Of a DNA stretch of 64,000 nt, positions 60,033 through 64,000 are shown in pieces. The first letter of the stretch is position 1, and each line of letters starts with the position of its first letter. A program made the position numbers and the translations under genes. Under the pieces are notes generated by a model. That model was not told the origin of the DNA. It ran no database searches and saw nothing but the letters and a program-made list of their open reading frames with translations. Origin of the DNA: Spodoptera frugiperda (Eukaryota; Arthropoda; Insecta; Lepidoptera; Noctuidae). The DNA is taken from contig NC_064236.1 of NCBI RefSeq assembly GCF_023101765.2, positions 18,130,993 through 18,194,992 on the forward strand, given 5' to 3'.

Positions 60033-61489
60033 TCTTAATAAGAATTCTCAGCAATGATCGAACGATCTGTTACATATCATCTATAAATAAGTACCTACAA
60101 GTTTAATTATCATTGGGAATTCCCTCCTCTAGCCACGATATGACGACAAATCGAGATAAAACAAATTATGAGTGTGACACATACGTTAACTGAAGTTGGA
60201 GTTGAACTGATAACTGGGCGGAGTGTTGCGACCAAACTCGGTTCATTACAGAACTACCAGTCTGTAACTAAAAACAAACAATTCGGCGTTCCCTCACAGT
60301 TCGCTGGGAGTTTGTAACAACGGCATGGGAGACGGAGACTTATATTTTTGTATACGACAGACAGACAACATCACTGTGTTTCCGACAGAGGGCTACATGC
60401 AAATTTAACACCTACTTTTCATGAGTTACAAACAAACAACTCGACTTTTCGTCGGAGTTGATTGAGAGTTGGTGACAATTTTCAATGAGACTTATATTTA
60501 TGTACACAGCGTCACTGCATTTTAGATAGGAGTGTTTTATTGTTTTCAGGGTTTTAATTAAATATAAACTTTTCGCGACTTGTTTTGTAAGCCCCACGTA
60601 ACTGGGAGTGGAACCATTGTCTACCAACGGTTTAAGCTACAAGCTGATACGTATACAAATGGACTAAGTATATGGAATTTTGTTTTGGAAAACAGGAATA
60701 TTTTATCATTAGTAACCAACCGAGATAAGTTTAAATTAAAAAAACGAAGTCATAGTAAATAAGGACCTCGTGCTGACAAAGCGTAGAGAAAAGGAGCTCA
60801 ATACCGATTCAAAGCAAAACAAAGCAACAGACAACAACAGCCTCACGATAAATTCATAAAAAGGAAAAAGCAACCACATTCAAGTACCCTTAATGTAACA
60901 CAAAAGGCATTGACCAATAGCTAGTAACTCTATAGTCTCTAGACTCCAGTCAGTTAACATATTCAATGAAATCTTTCATTGAAACGGCAAACCGAGTAGC
61001 ATTGTTGTCAAAGCCTACATATCAGATCAACATTGCTACGTCCAGGCATACGTCCCAAGCCAACCGCCCCAGTTCTTGAAACAGTAATATCACCGTGTAT
61101 TGTGATCGAACTTGCATTGACTACCCGTGAATGCTGAATATGGTGACTGCGAATATTTTCTTCCAATACAACCGAGTCCACTATTGGTTTGTATTGAAAC
61201 TCGAGATTGATATTTATTTAGCCAAGCTCTTGCTACTTATTCTTCGACATTTATTTGGCTATTTGTTTGCTTATGTGTATTAGTTATTACGTACTAGACT
61301 AGTACGTATAGATATAAAAGTATATTAGGAGTGAGTCGAAAAATGGCTGGCAGTTGTGAATACAAGGAGTGGTAATAGAAGACACATATTACATGTAATA
61401 TCTATTGTCGTACAACAAGTATTATTCGGGACTCCGGGCTGCTACTGAAAATGTTGGAAAGCCTAAAATATAGGTACTTAATACTTAAT
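60033..61489. other. Gene-free stretch with a diverged tandem repeat
   Basis: Segments at about 60255-60390 and 60420-60535 share, with many changes, AAACAAACAA-TCG, GAGAGTT/GGGAGTT, GAGACTTATATTT and GCGTCACTG/ACATCACTG in the same order, suggesting an old ~170-bp duplication. No gene is recognised. Confidence 0.4.
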
Positions 61490-61641
61490 GAATTATTATG
61501 TTATCGGCTTACTCACGTGACTGTTTGACGAGGAACTCGACTGGTTTCACCTCTAGCATGGCTTTGAAACTAGTTGAGTACCTCGTCAAACAGTTCCGTG
61601 AGTAAACCGATAACATAATAATTATTTTGTATGTCTCTACT
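61490..61641 (+). mobile_element. Family-B hairpin element, compact copy with 9-bp duplication
   Basis: ATACTTAAT lies at 61481-61489 and 61642-61650. Arms of about 57 bp (from TTATTATGTTATCGGCTTAC) are inverted at about 61565-61622 around a ~16-base loop, followed by a short tail with ATGTCTC. This matches the element at 18424-18678 without its central expansion. Confidence 0.8.
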
Positions 61642-62511
61642 ATACTTAATATTAAAAAGGCAATCAGTGCTCTTTTATCCAGAACTAGATTGGCGTCTAT
61701 TTGGCTATTACAATCTGTCGCAAAGTGGCAGCGAGGCTAGTAGTGGTTGGATGCAGAGAGGTGCTCGAGCATGGAGGCGTGATATTGAATCGGTTAAGTC
61801 CAATAGTGGACGGAAAAGGGCTCCCGATAACGATATACGTGAAGTGATAATATTGGTTAGTAGTTTTTGGGTTTTTGTTTAATTGTAAGGACTATACTGA
61901 CATTAGAATGATAATTAATGAACTAAATAATGCAATACAAACTGATGAGGTGGAGGAGATTTATAAGCTAGTACAAAGTGAATATAATGCTAATTAACAA
62001 GTATCGAGATGGGATTGTTTTTATTTAGAGAAGTTTTGTAGAAAGGAAGTATTGGTCAAAGGTTTTACTAACAAACATTCTTTATCACGACATTAAATAA
62101 AAGACCTTTAAGGAAACATTACTACGGACCTAGTTCACTCGATAAAATAGAATTTAATTAGGAAAATCAGAGAATGATAACATTATGACATCAATAGTTC
62201 ATGTTTATGTTAAATAACATGACACGACGCCTACGTAGATATGGCCTTGATGATTCAACATTAAACTAGAAATTGTTATCGAAATATGTACTTTTATAAA
62301 TTGAGACTTTTGCTATCTAATCGCCGCACGATAAGATCGAAGAAAACAATAGCTCGTGTTTTAATTATTATAGAAATAGGTAGGTACTGTAACTGCCTCG
62401 TTGGTCGAAATGGTCACCATCGTAACTGTACGTAACCATTGAAGACTGTTTTAAGTTTAGTCGAATAATATTTGGGTTTCCAAAATAGTATGGAGTAACA
62501 AATACGTGTAA
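61642..62511. other. Gene-free stretch with an unassigned ORF
   Basis: The plus frame at 61631-61882 (83 codons, including SGSEASSGWMQRGARAWRRD) has a moderately coding-like composition, but I recognise no family. At 62393-62430, GCCTCGTTGGTCGAAATGGT resembles a tRNA-headed SINE head. Confidence 0.35.
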
Positions 62512-62820
62512 CTATGAACTATTGCCCCTATCCTCAGGCCAGTAGATTGAATCTGTTGTAGTCACGTGTATACGAAATATGGGCTCAAAACAATAGGTGT
62601 GCCCCTCTCGGCATGTTTGGTCACACATTGTGACAGACTCAAATTGGTCGATACATGTACCTAACCTACGTATGCCGTTGTCCCACATGCTCATTGAGCC
62701 ATAAAGTCTCCAGATGCCAGGGATGATCAACAGCAAGCCGAATATTCGATGGAAAGTCCAATAAAAACAGTTTGGAACGAGAAACCGCAACAATAGGGCT
62801 ACAGGTACAGCTAAAAGTTC
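62512..62820 (-). CDS. Candidate terminal exon of an unknown membrane protein
   Basis: A minus-strand frame runs from 62820 to the stop at 62512-62514 (102 residues). Immediately before it lies a good splice acceptor, TTTCCTATGTAG, with a consensus branch site CTACTAAC about 25 bases upstream. The frame starts ELLAVPVALLLRFLVPN and continues FGLLLIIPGIWRLYG, so one or two membrane segments are plausible. A cysteine-containing stretch (CIDQFESVTMCDQTCREGHT) follows. I recognise no family. No donor-linked upstream exon in a compatible phase was found, so this may be chance or a repeat remnant. Confidence 0.25.
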   Translation of the reverse strand, partial: ELLAVPVALLLRFLVPNCFYWTFHRIFGLLLIIPGIWRLYGSMSMWDNGIRRLGTCIDQFESVTMCDQTCREGHTYCFEPIFRIHVTTTDSIYWPEDRGNSS

Positions 62821-62863
62821 CTACATAGGAAATACATATGCGTTAGTAGCTAGGGCTAGCACG

Positions 62864-63208
62864 CTACGGAAGTGTTGCGCTCGGGGTTGAAAGGACGCTG
62901 AATATCGCTTCATACATAGCCTCAATATAGTTTACTCTTTGCTGTCGATTTTTCCGTATTCCCGCTTCTATTTGCACTGTACTGTTTACAGACACTTGTT
63001 TGCCATTTTTTTCATAGAATAAATAGAATAGGAAGTCACACAGTACACAAATATATGAGCATTTAACAGTTTCCGGTATTTTTTTGTTTGATATAAACAA
63101 ATATTTAGTTTTCAGGCAGATACGTCGGCAATATTTTACATTTTTATTCCGATACTCCACCAGTTCCGAACCTATAGCAAATAAACTTTTTAACTTTACA
63201 GGCGGCAA
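62864..63208 (-). other. Unassigned 114-codon ORF
   Basis: The frame MPPVKLKSLFAIGSELVEYR onward has a basic middle and a hydrophobic patch (CVLCDFLFYLFYEKN), and ends SVLSTPSATLP. No family is recognised. It lies 44 bp upstream of the candidate exon at 62512-62820, but splicing the two at the nearest GT does not keep that exon's frame. It could be a transposon relic or chance. Confidence 0.2.
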
Positions 63209-64000
63209 TGTAGTCAGTTGTCAATTTCCAATCAATAAGTCGACAGGTCTAAAATTGTGGTGAGTTGAGTATACAGGCAGCCCTGAGTGACGTGTATGTC
63301 AGTCCGGAACGCAATTACACCCAGATTCGCGGGCCAACCATGCGGATGGATGCTGCACGCCGAGGTAGATGCTTGCGATTAGCAAAATCCATCCAGTCAG
63401 GTTAATACATAAATATAGATGCGTCAATCAATCGAGTTAGCTAACACTCGCGACTCACGGGTAAAGGGCACTATACATGAACTGTGTATTACGCCTAATC
63501 GACAGTTCTATTTACGTGTTTCGATCCGTACTATTGATAACTATGTTCTTAGTCGATTGAATAATTGAATATTATGGTCTAAGTGAGCATCTCCTATGGC
63601 CTGTGTGCTGCCCACTTGACCATTATATTCAATTATTCTAGTAATAGAGCTTGAGTTCTAAGGTGTATCCTAAGCCATAGTGCAAGCTAATGATGAATAG
63701 AGGCGCTAGTATAGTATAGAACGATTGCTTTAATAATTGAATGGTTATAAACCGTACTCTATACGAGTCAATATCGTCATCGGGAAAATATTAATTGGGT
63801 TTTTAGTTAGAAATTATCTCTAATTACATGAAACCCGTAATTAATCGATCCATGCGTGGATTAATACATTACTTTAATTGTACACTTTCCTATATATTAG
63901 CTCTTATATAAAGGAATTGGGTCGTGAGTGTGGTAGATGTCTTCAAAAAGTTGGGCAAAGACAAAATCGGATTGATATCATAGCGGTATTAATAATTATG
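63209..64000. other. Gene-free stretch to window end
   Basis: No exon, RNA gene or bounded repeat is recognised. Confidence 0.4.

Noticed and set aside
62821..62868. A 47- to 48-bp mini-intron joining the two right-end ORFs
   Set aside because: The nearest GT donor gives the wrong phase and reaches a stop at once, and the intron would be unusually short.

Overview
This is a 64-kb window of AT-rich, intron-rich animal DNA. It almost certainly comes from a moth or butterfly: it carries several SINE, MITE and Helitron-like families typical of Lepidoptera, a mariner element, and one conserved insect gene split by multi-kilobase introns. No bacterial or phage gene organisation and no CRISPR array is present. 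A noctuoid moth is my guess from the SINE families, not something I can prove.

The only confidently recognised host gene is the 3' half of a solute carrier 35C2-type (SLC35C2) nucleotide-sugar-transporter-family protein on the minus strand. Three exons (37290-37542, 29402-29568 and 22999-23310) join in phase and encode about 243 C-terminal residues. The N-terminal exons were not found between 37543 and 64000 and probably lie beyond the right edge. The introns are 7.7 kb and 6.1 kb and are filled with transposon debris.

Layout. 1-6.7 kb is a nest of dead elements: a jockey-like LINE fragment with a SINE in it, a decayed autonomous Helitron (Rep plus Pif1 helicase) with a second SINE inserted in its Rep catalytic motif, a short RTE-type LINE fragment, and a psq/CENP-B-type (pogo-like) transposase fragment with iterated motifs upstream. 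9.2-10.5 kb is a complete but inactivated mariner. 13-21 kb is a MITE field: a hAT-type MITE with an 8-bp duplication, several foldback elements, and a nested hairpin retroposon. 23-37.5 kb is the SLC35C2 segment; its 6.1-kb intron contains a 1.9-kb foldback transposon with ~740-bp nearly identical arms. 37.6-64 kb is mostly gene-free, with SINEs, Helitron-like ends, a 1.3-kb pogo-like element carrying a repeated 12-bp motif, a truncated LINE 3' end, and two unassigned minus-strand ORFs near 62.5-63.2 kb.

The most interesting structures are the long foldback element inside the transcribed intron (a possible long hairpin RNA source), a mobile palindromic hairpin family with direct target duplications, and the iterated motifs next to psq-type transposase remnants. 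All readings were made by eye; no database or folding program was run.
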